Of a stretch of DNA of 64,000 bases, positions 17,955-27,751 are shown piece after piece. The stretch is from Comamonadaceae bacterium. GTDB lineage: Bacteria; Pseudomonadota; Gammaproteobacteria; Burkholderiales; Burkholderiaceae_C. The stretch covers positions 1-64,000 of the forward strand of contig JAIYCG010000033.1 in the NCBI GenBank assembly GCA_027488115.1, read 5' to 3'. The notes under the pieces were generated by a model, which saw nothing but the letters and a program-made list of their open reading frames with translations, searched no databases and was not told the DNA's origin. Made by a program: the position numbers and the translations under genes. How positions within the stretch are numbered: position 1 is the stretch's first letter; each line of letters opens with the position of its first letter.

Positions 17955-20723
17955 TCACTTGTCACGCACAAGGGGTTTTTGCTCTGTTTCCGGAAAAACC
18001 GAGTGCCAAAGTGCCAAGATAGCTTCTCTTTCTATTTGCAACTCGGCTTGCGGCACTTGTGTTGGTGCCTCGTTCAACCTGGCTTTGTGTTGCACGCGAC
18101 GCAGCTCACGGTAGGCGGCCGACGCTCTGATCCCAAGGCTATGCGGCAGCAAGCCGGCCTCTTCTGCGCGCTGTAAGAGTGCAATGTTGCCCACGTTATC
18201 GGCCATTTCAGGGTGCGCTCCAGCGTGCATCAGGACCAAATACTGCACCGCAAATTCTGCATCCACCATGCCACCAGGACTGTGTTTGACGTCAAAGAGC
18301 TTGGGCTTGATGGTGTGTGCGGTTCGAACTCGGTTGCGCATGGTCACGATTTCGTCTCGCAACGAGCTTTCTTCTCGAGGCGCGCTGATGACCGCGCGTC
18401 TGACCTCGTTAAACCGACTGCGCATGGCTTCGCTGCCCATCACAAAACGCGCCCGCGTCATGGCCTGATGCTCCCAGGTCCATGCCGTATTACTGCCTCT
18501 TTGTTGTTGATAGTCTTCGTAAGCGGAGAAAGTGGTTACCAACAAACCAGAGCCACCGTTTGGTCGAAGTGCCGTATCAATTTCAAACAAATCACCTTCT
18601 GCGGTCTTAACCGTGAACCAATTGATGAGCTTTCTGACAAAGGCGCCATAGACCTCTTGGGCCCGTTCATCGGCATCCTCAAAGACAAAAACAATGTCTA
18701 AATCGCTGCCATAACCCAGCTCCTTGCCGCCTAATTTGCCATAAGCAACGATGCCAAACTGGGGCACTTCCCGGTGCCGACTTTTTAAACAAGACCAACA
18801 CCATTGGGCTGTGACACGCAAGACGGCATCCGCCATCGCACTCAAATCATCTGCCACTTGCTCAACGGTCAGTCGCCCCTCGACGTCTCGCGCCAATGTT
18901 CTAAATACCTCTGCATGGTGTGCGCGGCGCAATATGTTGAGAAGGTTCTCTTCGCCGTCCTCATCGGTTCTTGAAAAGGCCGCTCGGCGGGCTTGGAGCT
19001 CCGCTTCAAAATCTTGCGCAACAAAGCGTTGCAGCAACACCTCGCCGTTGGCCAATTCATCAATAACGCCAGGATGCTGAACCAAGTATCTGGCCGGCCA
19101 TTTGGCAGCGCCAAGCAGGCGCAACAACCTCTCGTGAACAGCGGGGCGCTCGAGCAACATGGCCAAATAACTTTCTCGGCGCATCAAAGGCTCCATCCAG
19201 TCGGCCATTCGCACCACAGAATCTTCTTCTACGCGGCCTTCTTGGAGCCATTGCGCAGTGCGCTGCAAGAGTCGCATTAAGCGGGCTCGCGCATCATCCC
19301 GTAGACTTTGAAGCTTGGGGCTGTCTTGCCAATGCGCCAAGCGTGTTCGAGCCTCCCCTTGAAACAAGTCGAGCACAGCCTCGAGCTCGGGACGTTGGCG
19401 GGGTGTGTGGGTCGGGCATGACGTGCATTGCCGATCGCCACCTAACAAAATGTCAAATTCATGCGCCACAACTTCGCGATGCGCATCTAATTCGGTGAGG
19501 AAATCACTACCCGCTGCATAACCCATGGTGTTGGCTATCCACTGCAAATCGTCGTCTTGCGTGGGCAGCACATGTGTTTGCTGATCGTCTAAGTATTGAA
19601 TTCGGTGTTCAACTTTGCGCAAAAACTCATAAGCCTGTGACAAGGCCTTGGCGGTTTCCAGTGGCATGAGGCCCGCTTTGGCCACACGCTGAAGGGCATC
19701 TAAGGTAGGGCGCGTTCTCAATTCTGGAAACTGACCGCCACGCACCACCTGCAAGAGTTGAACCGTGAATTCAATTTCACGGATGCCTCCTCTTGAAAGT
19801 TTGACATCGTTGGCCCGTTCTGGGTGTCCGGCACTTCGCTTGGCAGCATGGTCCCGAATTTGTTGGTGCAAGGTTCGCAAGGACTCAAAGACGTTGTAGT
19901 CCAAGTAGCGTCTGTATACAAAAGGCAAAACCACACTGCGCAACTTGGCAGCAGAGCCGTTTTGAATGGCGCTTCTAGGTGCAATGACCCGGCCTTTCAT
20001 CCAAGCAAATCGCTCCCACTCGCGACCCTGAACCAACAAATACTCCTCCAACGCGCCTAAGGAAACAACGCTTGGCCCCGAGTTGCCGTTGGGCCGAAGG
20101 GCCAAGTCCATGCGAAACACAAAACCATGTTCGGTCACCTCGCCGACCAATGTAAAGATGGCCTTGACGGCGCGGCTAAAATATTCTTGAACGGATATTT
20201 TGCCCACACCCTGTGCGTTACCAGCTGTTTCGCCGTCCTCGTCGTACACATAGATCAGGTCGATGTCACTGGAAACATTGAGTTCGCGCGCGCCCAGTTT
20301 GCCCATGCCGACGACCCAAAATTCGGCCCTTTGACCCGAAGGCAATAAGGGCTCACCATGCCGAGCATCCAAGTCACGGAACGCCTGTTGGCAGGCCTCA
20401 TCCAGAGCAATTTCAGCCAAGTGGGTGACACAGAGCGTAATCGTTTCAAGCGGCGCCTGTTGTTCACAATCTAAAGTGAGAAGGCGCGACAGGGTCCATT
20501 GGCGCAGGATTCGCAATGCCGAACCCACATCATGGCCTTGGCTGCGCAATTGTTGGTACGCCTGCGTTAACAACTCTCTTCGAGGAACACCTGGAGGCAA
20601 ACTGGCAAACAGATCCGCGTAGCGCCTTTGAAGCCTTTGAAAAAAACGCGAGCCCTCTGAGTAGGGCGAAGGCCGTTTTGAATCCATGGCTTTAACTGTC
20701 TCAAATGGGTTTGTGGCGGTCAT
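17955..20723 (-). CDS. glnE: Glutamine synthetase adenylyltransferase / adenylyl-removing enzyme
   Basis: This bifunctional enzyme adenylylates and de-adenylylates glutamine synthetase in response to PII. The 922 residues hold two nucleotidyltransferase domains. The N-terminal removase domain has VVGMGKLGARELNVSSDIDL (about 137-156). The C-terminal transferase domain has AYGKLGGKELGYGSDLDIVF (about 660-680). Each is followed by its helical regulatory part (LRPNGNSG and LRPNGGSG motifs). The start ATG at 20723 has AGGGA upstream. It is divergent from yhdP. Confidence 0.97.
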   Translation of the reverse strand: MTATNPFETVKAMDSKRPSPYSEGSRFFQRLQRRYADLFASLPPGVPRRELLTQAYQQLRSQGHDVGSALRILRQWTLSRLLTLDCEQQAPLETITLCVTHLAEIALDEACQQAFRDLDARHGEPLLPSGQRAEFWVVGMGKLGARELNVSSDIDLIYVYDEDGETAGNAQGVGKISVQEYFSRAVKAIFTLVGEVTEHGFVFRMDLALRPNGNSGPSVVSLGALEEYLLVQGREWERFAWMKGRVIAPRSAIQNGSAAKLRSVVLPFVYRRYLDYNVFESLRTLHQQIRDHAAKRSAGHPERANDVKLSRGGIREIEFTVQLLQVVRGGQFPELRTRPTLDALQRVAKAGLMPLETAKALSQAYEFLRKVEHRIQYLDDQQTHVLPTQDDDLQWIANTMGYAAGSDFLTELDAHREVVAHEFDILLGGDRQCTSCPTHTPRQRPELEAVLDLFQGEARTRLAHWQDSPKLQSLRDDARARLMRLLQRTAQWLQEGRVEEDSVVRMADWMEPLMRRESYLAMLLERPAVHERLLRLLGAAKWPARYLVQHPGVIDELANGEVLLQRFVAQDFEAELQARRAAFSRTDEDGEENLLNILRRAHHAEVFRTLARDVEGRLTVEQVADDLSAMADAVLRVTAQWCWSCLKSRHREVPQFGIVAYGKLGGKELGYGSDLDIVFVFEDADERAQEVYGAFVRKLINWFTVKTAEGDLFEIDTALRPNGGSGLLVTTFSAYEDYQQQRGSNTAWTWEHQAMTRARFVMGSEAMRSRFNEVRRAVISAPREESSLRDEIVTMRNRVRTAHTIKPKLFDVKHSPGGMVDAEFAVQYLVLMHAGAHPEMADNVGNIALLQRAEEAGLLPHSLGIRASAAYRELRRVQHKARLNEAPTQVPQAELQIEREAILALWHSVFPETEQKPLVRDK

Positions 20724-20763
20724 AATTCCCTGCCTAGGTCTTTATGTCCGTATAGTCATTCGA

Positions 20764-23700
20764 ATGTTGAAGTTTTCTTCCCTTGCCCAAATTTGCAGCA
20801 CTGCCTTGCGCTTTGCCGCGTGGGTTTTGTTGCTTGTAGGTTTTCTTTTGGGCATGGCTTGGGCTGCTTTGCATTTTTGGATTGTGCCCCGAATTGAAGA
20901 CTTCAGGCCCAAGTTTGAAAACTTAGCCACGCAAGCCATCGGGGTACCCGTTCAGATGGGCCAGTTGTTGGCGGTTTCATCCGGTTGGATGCCAACTTTC
21001 GAAATCCATGAACTCAGTTTGTTGGATCCCGAAGGTCGAAGGGCACTCACTTTGCCAAAAGTTATATTTGCCATCAGCGTTCGATCGGTTCTCAACCTGG
21101 GCGTCGAACAGCTGGTGATTGACTCCCCCACCTTGGATATCCGCAGAACCGAAAAAGGCGAGTGGCGTGTTGCGGGACTGGCATTGAAGAAAGACAACTC
21201 GCCCGACTCCGCTGCTGCTGACTGGGTTTTTTCACAAAAAGAAATTCTGGTGCAGAACGGCAACGTGGTGTGGACCGATGAATTCAACCCACTCAGCAGA
21301 GACAAGTCGGCGGTTCAATTAAGCCAAGTTTCTTGGATCTTGCGCAATTCTGCACGCCACCACCAATGGCGGCTAGACGCCACACCCCCGTCGGGTTGGG
21401 GCGATCGTTTTGTGCTGATGGGTGATCTGCGCCGGGGACTCTTGTCAACCCACGCTGGGCGCGTCAAAGATTGGACGGGGCAACTGCATGCAGAGTTCGG
21501 CGAAGTGAATCTGTCACAGCTTGGGCCCCACCTGCCTTGGAAAGTCAACGCCACGCAGGGCCAAGGCGCGCTGCGCATGTGGCTAGACATCACCCATGGC
21601 ACCCTCCAACAAGCTACGGCCGATCTGGTGCTAGAAAACGCCAAAGCGCAACTCAGCCCTGAATTAGACACCTTGTCATTCAAGAGCATCGCAGGCCGGT
21701 TGTCGTTCAAGCCCACATCGCATGGTTTTGATTTTTCTACCGAGGGCTTGCGATTTGACACCGCAGAGGGTTTGCGTTGGCCTGGAGGCAACGTCAGCCT
21801 TTCATACCTAGAAGCTGAAAACGGCGCCAGTGCTCAAGGCCGTTTTCATGGCGACAAATTAGATTTGCTAGCGCTTCGCAGCATTGCGCTCCAGTTGCCC
21901 TTGCCTGCACCTGCCCGCCAAACTTTGTTGGAACATAAAGTAAGTGGTTTGGTCAACCCGCTTCACATCGAGTGGACCGAGAAAGACGCGGGCGAACAAA
22001 AAACATACCAAGTAAAAAAGGCCAACGGGCGGTTTGATCATTTCTATTTTGAAGGCGGAAAACCCGGCACCTCTTCTGAAAACTGGCCAGGGGTTGAGAA
22101 TGCCAACATCAGTTTCGACATGACCTCAGAAGGTGGCAATTTCAACGCGTCTGTTGAAAAAGGCGCGCTGCAGATCAACCATATTCTGGAAGATCCGCGC
22201 ATCCCTTTGGACAAGATGCAAGCGGTCATTCAATGGCAACATCAAAAAGGGCAACTGCTGGTACCCGAGTGGCAATTGAGTTTGAGCAATACCGACCTCA
22301 CTGCCAACATCAAAGGAAACTGGAAGCCGAGTACTTTGCCAAACAGTTTGGGCATCTTGGACTTGCAAGGCAGCATTCAACAAGGTGATGCGTCACGAAT
22401 TTACCGCTATCTGCCTTTGAGCATTCCGCAAGGTGTTCGAAATTATGTTCGCGACGCTGTTTTAAAAGGCAGCGTTCAAGGCGTTAGCGTCAAAATCAAA
22501 GGCGATCTCAAGCAACTTCCATTTGCCAACCCCAAAGACGGTGAGTTCAGATTTGCTGGCAAAGTCAAAGACGTTCAATATGCTTACGTCCCACCAAATA
22601 GCACGGGTACTGCCAATCTCAGCGCCAATTCAGACGGGGTTTGGCCGGCCATGAGCAGCATCAATGGTGACATCCTTTTCGACCGACTCAACTTCAAAGT
22701 CAATGGCGCCTCAGGCAAATGGGGCAACATACCGTTCACACAAATTAAAGCTGAAATTCCCAGCCTTAACGGGCCGTTGACCGTCAACGTTCAGGGTGAG
22801 TCCAAGGCCAACGCCAGCAGCCTCTTGAATGAGCTGCGGCTTTCACCCGTCAACAAAATGCTTGGTGGTGCGCTGGCTCAAGCCAGCAGCTCGGGCTCAT
22901 TGACAACGCGCTTGAAATTGTCCTTGCCTCTGTCTGAGCTTGAAAAATCAAACGTTCAAGGCAGCATTGCTTTTAGCGGCAATGACATTCGCATGCAAGC
23001 GGGCTTGCCGCTTTTCGAAAAAGCGCAAGGCACCCTTCAATTTACCGAGTCAGGCTTCGGTTTGGCGGGCATGACGGCACAGTTTTTAGGCGGACCCATC
23101 AAGTTTGACGGTGGTGCCAAAAAGCTTGCGCCTCGCAGCACTGAAGCCAATCCGTTCATACGCGTTCAAGGACAGGTCAGCGCCAATAGTTTGCGTCAAG
23201 CCAAAGAAATTCCTGCGCTCAGTTGGATCGCTCAACATGCCAATGGGTCAACCAGTTATTCTGCCAGTCTGGGTTTTAAAGGCGGCCAAAGCGAGTTGAG
23301 CGTTCAGTCGGAACTTGAAGGCCTGTCTTTGAGTTTGCCCGCACCCTTTCAAAAACGAACCGAAGAGTCACTTCCGTTCAAATTTGAAAATCTGGTTCAA
23401 AGCGTCAGTGCAAACAGCCCTAACAAAGCGCTGCGTGATCAAGTTCAATTGACCTGGGGTCGATCTTTGTCAGCTTTCTATCTGCGAGATGTGAGCGGCG
23501 CAGAGCCCCGCGTTATCCAAGGCCGCTGGCAAGTTGGTGAAAAATTTGTCGTGCCAGGCGCGGCGGTATCGGATGGGGGCGTCACGGCTTCCGTTAATTT
23601 ACCGTCCTTTTCTGTCGACGACTGGGCGCATGTCATTTCGCCGCCCAAATCAAGTTCCAGTTGGAGCGCGGCACTCAGCGAGCCAATAGACGCCGCAACC

Positions 23701-24822
23701 CAAAGTTACTTGCCAACTCGGATGACGCTGAAGGCCAATGAGGTGCGGGTTCAAGGCCGCCAGCTCAACAATGTCCTGGTCAGCGGTTCACGCGAGGGCT
23801 ATGTGTGGCGATCCAATTTAGATGCCAAAGAGTTCAGCGGGTATTTGGAATACCGGCAGTCCACCAACCAAAATGCTGGCCGTATTTATGCACGATTGGC
23901 AAGGTTAAGCTTGCCGCCCTCAGCCGATCAAACCGTGGAGTCACTGCTAGAGGATTCTCCCTTGAGCATTCCCGCATTGGACATTGTGGTGGAAGATCTT
24001 GAGCTGCGCGGTAAAAAAATGGGACGGGTTGAGATTGAAGCCGTCAACACAGAGGCCACTGCGCCTCGCATGGCCACCGGACGTGAGTGGCGCCTTAACA
24101 AGCTGAACATTTCTGTGCCCGAAGCCAGCTTCAAAGCAAGTGGCCGGTGGATCACATCCAAAGAAGGGGCTCAACAAGCCAACACCGAAATGAGCTTCAA
24201 GCTGGACATTTCTGATGCCGGCGACTTGTTAAATCGTTTGGGCACCAAAGATGCGCTGCGCGGCGGGGCTGGCAAATTAGAAGGTCAGATCAGCTGGCAA
24301 GGTTCGCCAATGACATTGCACTACCCAAGTTTGGACGGCCGCTTCAATGTGAACATGGGACGCGGTCAATTTCTTCAGGCGGAGCCAGGTGTCGCCAAGC
24401 TGTTGGGCGTTTTAAGTTTGCAAGCATTGCCCAGGCGTCTCTTGCTTGATTTTAGAGATGTGTTTAGCGCGGGCTTTGCCTTCGACACCATTCGCGGCGA
24501 TGTGTTGATTCAACACGGCATTGCCAGCACACGCAATCTGCAAATGAAGGGCGTCAATGCCGTGGTTCAAATGGATGGCAGCTCTGACATCGCCAAAGAA
24601 ACTCAAAGCTTGCGCGTTTTGATTTTGCCTGAAGTAGATGCCGGCACAGCGTCCTTGTTGGCGGGCATTGCACTCAACCCCGCCATTGGTTTAAGCACCT
24701 TCTTGGCTCAACTTATTCTGAAGCAACCGCTGCGCAGAGTTAACACGCAAGAGTTCTTAATTGACGGGTCATGGACCGAGCCCAAGGTGACCAAAGTAAC
24801 GGCCGGTCCTGCTGTACCTTAA
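20764..24822 (+). CDS. yhdP: YhdP-family AsmA-like envelope protein
   Basis: This is a 1352-residue protein with one N-terminal membrane helix (AAWVLLLVGFLLGMAWAALHFWIVPRI) and a very long periplasmic region of repeated beta-strand segments ending in the AsmA_2-type C-terminus. That matches the YhdP/TIGR02099 family. Family proteins form a lipid-conducting bridge that carries phospholipids from inner to outer membrane. ATG 20764 replaces the longer frame from 20686, which would overlap glnE. Length is normal (about 1270-1400). Confidence 0.95.
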   Translation: MLKFSSLAQICSTALRFAAWVLLLVGFLLGMAWAALHFWIVPRIEDFRPKFENLATQAIGVPVQMGQLLAVSSGWMPTFEIHELSLLDPEGRRALTLPKVIFAISVRSVLNLGVEQLVIDSPTLDIRRTEKGEWRVAGLALKKDNSPDSAAADWVFSQKEILVQNGNVVWTDEFNPLSRDKSAVQLSQVSWILRNSARHHQWRLDATPPSGWGDRFVLMGDLRRGLLSTHAGRVKDWTGQLHAEFGEVNLSQLGPHLPWKVNATQGQGALRMWLDITHGTLQQATADLVLENAKAQLSPELDTLSFKSIAGRLSFKPTSHGFDFSTEGLRFDTAEGLRWPGGNVSLSYLEAENGASAQGRFHGDKLDLLALRSIALQLPLPAPARQTLLEHKVSGLVNPLHIEWTEKDAGEQKTYQVKKANGRFDHFYFEGGKPGTSSENWPGVENANISFDMTSEGGNFNASVEKGALQINHILEDPRIPLDKMQAVIQWQHQKGQLLVPEWQLSLSNTDLTANIKGNWKPSTLPNSLGILDLQGSIQQGDASRIYRYLPLSIPQGVRNYVRDAVLKGSVQGVSVKIKGDLKQLPFANPKDGEFRFAGKVKDVQYAYVPPNSTGTANLSANSDGVWPAMSSINGDILFDRLNFKVNGASGKWGNIPFTQIKAEIPSLNGPLTVNVQGESKANASSLLNELRLSPVNKMLGGALAQASSSGSLTTRLKLSLPLSELEKSNVQGSIAFSGNDIRMQAGLPLFEKAQGTLQFTESGFGLAGMTAQFLGGPIKFDGGAKKLAPRSTEANPFIRVQGQVSANSLRQAKEIPALSWIAQHANGSTSYSASLGFKGGQSELSVQSELEGLSLSLPAPFQKRTEESLPFKFENLVQSVSANSPNKALRDQVQLTWGRSLSAFYLRDVSGAEPRVIQGRWQVGEKFVVPGAAVSDGGVTASVNLPSFSVDDWAHVISPPKSSSSWSAALSEPIDAATQSYLPTRMTLKANEVRVQGRQLNNVLVSGSREGYVWRSNLDAKEFSGYLEYRQSTNQNAGRIYARLARLSLPPSADQTVESLLEDSPLSIPALDIVVEDLELRGKKMGRVEIEAVNTEATAPRMATGREWRLNKLNISVPEASFKASGRWITSKEGAQQANTEMSFKLDISDAGDLLNRLGTKDALRGGAGKLEGQISWQGSPMTLHYPSLDGRFNVNMGRGQFLQAEPGVAKLLGVLSLQALPRRLLLDFRDVFSAGFAFDTIRGDVLIQHGIASTRNLQMKGVNAVVQMDGSSDIAKETQSLRVLILPEVDAGTASLLAGIALNPAIGLSTFLAQLILKQPLRRVNTQEFLIDGSWTEPKVTKVTAGPAVP

Positions 24823-24842
24823 GCTTGGCGAAACTCTTGCTC

Positions 24843-26903
24843 ATGACGTCGCACGACACTTCATCATTGCAAAACAAGCACCCCGTTTGGCAGCTTATCA
24901 AGTACGCCACTCGCTCATTTACCGATCGCCGGTTTTCATTGTGGCTTGCCTTGGTTGGCCTGGTTGTCGCCCTTTTGGTCACCTTGGTTTGGCTGGCCGG
25001 TCGTTATGAAGCCAGTCAGTACCAAGCGGAGTTGGATCGGGATACGGCAGATGCGGTGAATGATTTGCGCAATGGTTTTAGCAATCACATTGTGACGCTG
25101 CAAAATTTACAAGCGGGGTCCTTGTCGCCCAAATTATGGCAAGCAGAAGTCAAACCGCTGCTCAGCCAAAACAGATCTTGGCTTCGCATTGAAAGAAGAG
25201 ACCTAAAAGGCTTGGTCTTGGACGCCGTCGCCTCACCGTTGAAACCCAACTTGTTTGACGATAAAAACCGCATGAACGAACAAGCTGAAATTGTTCAAAC
25301 ATGTCTGCGCTCCAAACGACTCAATGGCCCCGCCTATTCGAGAAGCTACTTTGTGCCTCAAGCCAATGGCATCGGTTTGGAGGTCATGGAAATGTGCCTG
25401 CCCATCATTGAGCAGGGCACCAGCCTTGGGTTTACCCTTTTAACTTACGGCCTTCAAGAGGTTTTGGCGACGACTTTGGGCGAGACTTATGGCCGCCGCA
25501 ATGAGGTCTCTTTCATTGAACCAGACGGCACACGACTGGCTGTTCACGGCACCTTGCCTCGCGCCAAGCGGCTGTTCACAGCCACCCAATTAATTGACTT
25601 GCCTGGCACCACGCTCATGCTGAGAATGGATGGTCGCCGCGCTGCACCCGACCTTTTTCCAAATATTTTGCCGGCCTTGGTCACCGCCATGTCTATTGCC
25701 CTGGTTTCTGTCTTGGTCTTGTTGGTGAAGGATTCGCGTCGCCGGCTCAAAGCTGAGCGCGACTTGGCTGATGCACTTGCGTTTAGAAAGGCCATGGAAG
25801 ACTCTTTGGTCACTGGCCTGCGCGCACGCGATTTAAAAGGTCGCATCACCTATGTCAATCCAGCCTTTTGTCAAATGGTCGGGTTTGACGCTGATCAGCT
25901 TTTAGGCCAGTCCGCGCCCATGCCGTACTGGCCACCTGAAATGGTGGGTGAATATCAACAACGCCAAGCGGTGCGACTAGCAGGTAATGCACCACCTCGC
26001 GAAGGTTTTGAATCGGTCTTTATCAGAAAAGATGGCTCTCGATTTCCGGTCCTTATTTTTGAGGCGCCGTTGATCAATGTTTTGGGTGAGCAAACAGGTT
26101 GGATGAGTGCTTTTTTGGACATCAGCGAGCAACGCCGCATTGAAGAGTTTTCACGTTCAACACAAGAGCGGTTGCAAGCAACTGCGCGCTTGGCAACCGT
26201 TGGTGAGATGGCCTCTCTTTTGAGCCATGAATTGAATCAACCCTTGGCTGCCATTTCAAGCTACGCCACAGGCTCCTTAAACCTTCTCAAGCGCTCAGAC
26301 CACGGCGACGCTGCCCACAGACTGAGTGATCTGCAAATGGCCTTTGAAAGAATTTCAGAGCAAGCCGGTCGCGCTGGCAAGGTCATCAACAGTGTTCATG
26401 ATTTCGTCAGGCGCCGCGATCAAGACAAAGAAGTTGTAAGCCCTCAGGCTCTGATCAATGCGGTGATGCCGCTTGTGCTGTTGCAAGCTCAAAAGTTGCA
26501 TGTTCGTGTTGAAACCAAATTAGGTGAGCGCTTATCGCCCATTCTTTGTGATAGAACCATGGTTGAACAAGTCTTGCTCAATTTGGCGCGCAATGGTATG
26601 CAGGCCATGGACCACCCGGACTGCCGGACGCGACTTCTAAGCCTGCAAATTAAAAGGGCCCCATCCAGCGAGTCTCATGGCTGGGTTGAGTTTTCAGTCA
26701 TCGATTTGGGCCTTGGCATTTCGCCTGAGATTGCAAAGCAATTGTTCACGCCTTTTTTCACCACCAAGGCAGAGGGCATGGGCCTAGGGCTCAGTCTTTG
26801 CCGAACCGTTGTAGAGCAGCACGGCGGTCATTTGGAGTTTGAAGCCCATGAGCCCAGCGGCACACTTTTCCGCTTTACCCTTCCCACAGCGCCAGAGTTG
26901 TGA
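24843..26903 (+). CDS. PAS-containing sensor histidine kinase
   Basis: This 686-residue membrane kinase has TM1 near residues 32-52 and a periplasmic sensor region of about 220 residues. TM2 is near 274-294. A PAS domain begins near 320 (GRITYVNPAFCQMVGFDADQLLG), and the HisKA box SHELNQPLAAISSYATG has phospho-acceptor His462. The ATPase domain shows NLARNGMQAMDH (N box), DLGLGIS (G1) and GMGLGLSLCRTVVEQHGG (G2). The layout is DctB/FixL-like with no visible heme-binding signature. The following FixJ-type regulator is almost certainly its partner. The signal is unknown. ATG 24843 is preferred over the frame overlapping yhdP. Confidence 0.93.
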   Translation: MTSHDTSSLQNKHPVWQLIKYATRSFTDRRFSLWLALVGLVVALLVTLVWLAGRYEASQYQAELDRDTADAVNDLRNGFSNHIVTLQNLQAGSLSPKLWQAEVKPLLSQNRSWLRIERRDLKGLVLDAVASPLKPNLFDDKNRMNEQAEIVQTCLRSKRLNGPAYSRSYFVPQANGIGLEVMEMCLPIIEQGTSLGFTLLTYGLQEVLATTLGETYGRRNEVSFIEPDGTRLAVHGTLPRAKRLFTATQLIDLPGTTLMLRMDGRRAAPDLFPNILPALVTAMSIALVSVLVLLVKDSRRRLKAERDLADALAFRKAMEDSLVTGLRARDLKGRITYVNPAFCQMVGFDADQLLGQSAPMPYWPPEMVGEYQQRQAVRLAGNAPPREGFESVFIRKDGSRFPVLIFEAPLINVLGEQTGWMSAFLDISEQRRIEEFSRSTQERLQATARLATVGEMASLLSHELNQPLAAISSYATGSLNLLKRSDHGDAAHRLSDLQMAFERISEQAGRAGKVINSVHDFVRRRDQDKEVVSPQALINAVMPLVLLQAQKLHVRVETKLGERLSPILCDRTMVEQVLLNLARNGMQAMDHPDCRTRLLSLQIKRAPSSESHGWVEFSVIDLGLGISPEIAKQLFTPFFTTKAEGMGLGLSLCRTVVEQHGGHLEFEAHEPSGTLFRFTLPTAPEL

Positions 26904-26921
26904 GCACGGCTAAAATTAATC

Positions 26922-27566
26922 ATGCAACCTGCCCACAACGCCTGTGTTTTCATTGTTGATGACGATGCCAGTGTTCGCGATGCGATGGCCTGGCTCTTGC
27001 GTTCTAGACGGCTCATGAGCGAAGCATTTGCAAGCGCTGATGATTTTGAGCGCATGCTGCAAGAAAAGTTCCCGGGCACTCAAGCACCCGTTCCAACCCA
27101 AGCTGGCTGCATCCTTTTGGACGTTCGAATGCCTGGACAAAGTGGTTTGGCGCTTTTTGAAACACTCATCGGGAATGGCTTGGCTCACACATGGCCCGTT
27201 ATTTTCTTAACAGGCCATGCCGATGTGCCCACAGCGGTAGACAGCGTCAAGCGTGGGGCCTTTGATTTTTGCGAAAAGCCTTTTTCCGACAACGCATTGG
27301 TTGACCGCGTGGAACACGCTTTGATGTTGTCTGAAGAGCGTTTGGCGGTTCGACTCCAAAGCGCTGGTTTGGTCTCTCGTTTGGAAGAGTTAACCGAACG
27401 GGAGCGAGATGTGATGCAGTTGGTGGTGTCGGGCTTGCCCAACAAACTCATTGCCGATCAACTCGACATCAGTGTGCGTACGGTGGAGGTGCATCGCTCG
27501 CGAGTGTTTGAAAAAATGGACGTCAAGTCCGCTGTCGAATTGGCAAACTTATTGCGAGAGCTTTGA
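26922..27566 (+). CDS. FixJ-type response regulator
   Basis: In this 214-residue protein, the receiver domain has acidic residues at IVDDD, phospho-acceptor Asp67 in CILLDVRMPGQSG, Thr in FLTGHAD and Lys in FCEKPFSD. A LuxR/FixJ helix-turn-helix follows (LTERERDVMQLVVSGLPNKLIADQLDISVRTVEVHRSRVFEKM). The segment before the phospho-Asp is longer than usual (insert around residues 48-60). It lies 18 bases downstream of the kinase gene. Target genes are not evident. Confidence 0.93.
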   Translation: MQPAHNACVFIVDDDASVRDAMAWLLRSRRLMSEAFASADDFERMLQEKFPGTQAPVPTQAGCILLDVRMPGQSGLALFETLIGNGLAHTWPVIFLTGHADVPTAVDSVKRGAFDFCEKPFSDNALVDRVEHALMLSEERLAVRLQSAGLVSRLEELTERERDVMQLVVSGLPNKLIADQLDISVRTVEVHRSRVFEKMDVKSAVELANLLREL

Positions 27567-27595
27567 ATGCGCGCAGCCAATGACTCCGGGCTCAT

Positions 27596-27751
27596 TCACT
27601 TTTTAGGTGGTTGACTTTCCTCATGCTCGTCTGGCTCATGATTCTCTTGCGACTTCAATTCTCCTTTGTCTCGACCTGAAAACATGGTCCACCAAACGAT
27701 GGCCAGCAAAATCAACAATGCCAGCAGTGCTTCTAACAAAATCAAACCCAT
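27596..27751 (-). CDS. Small single-pass membrane protein, 51 residues, unknown function
   Basis: This short reverse-strand frame fills the gap between the response regulator and mltA. It begins MGLILLEALLALLILLAIVW, a strong membrane helix, then WTMFSGRDK, and ends in a very acidic, His-containing tail finishing ESQPPKK and TGA. An AAGGAG ribosome site lies 7 bases before the ATG, and the stop sits 30 bases from the convergent regulator stop. The start codon overlaps the mltA start on the opposite strand (CATG). The protein-like composition and ribosome site support a real gene; lack of a known family keeps confidence moderate. Confidence 0.58.
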   Translation of the reverse strand: MGLILLEALLALLILLAIVWWTMFSGRDKGELKSQENHEPDEHEESQPPKK

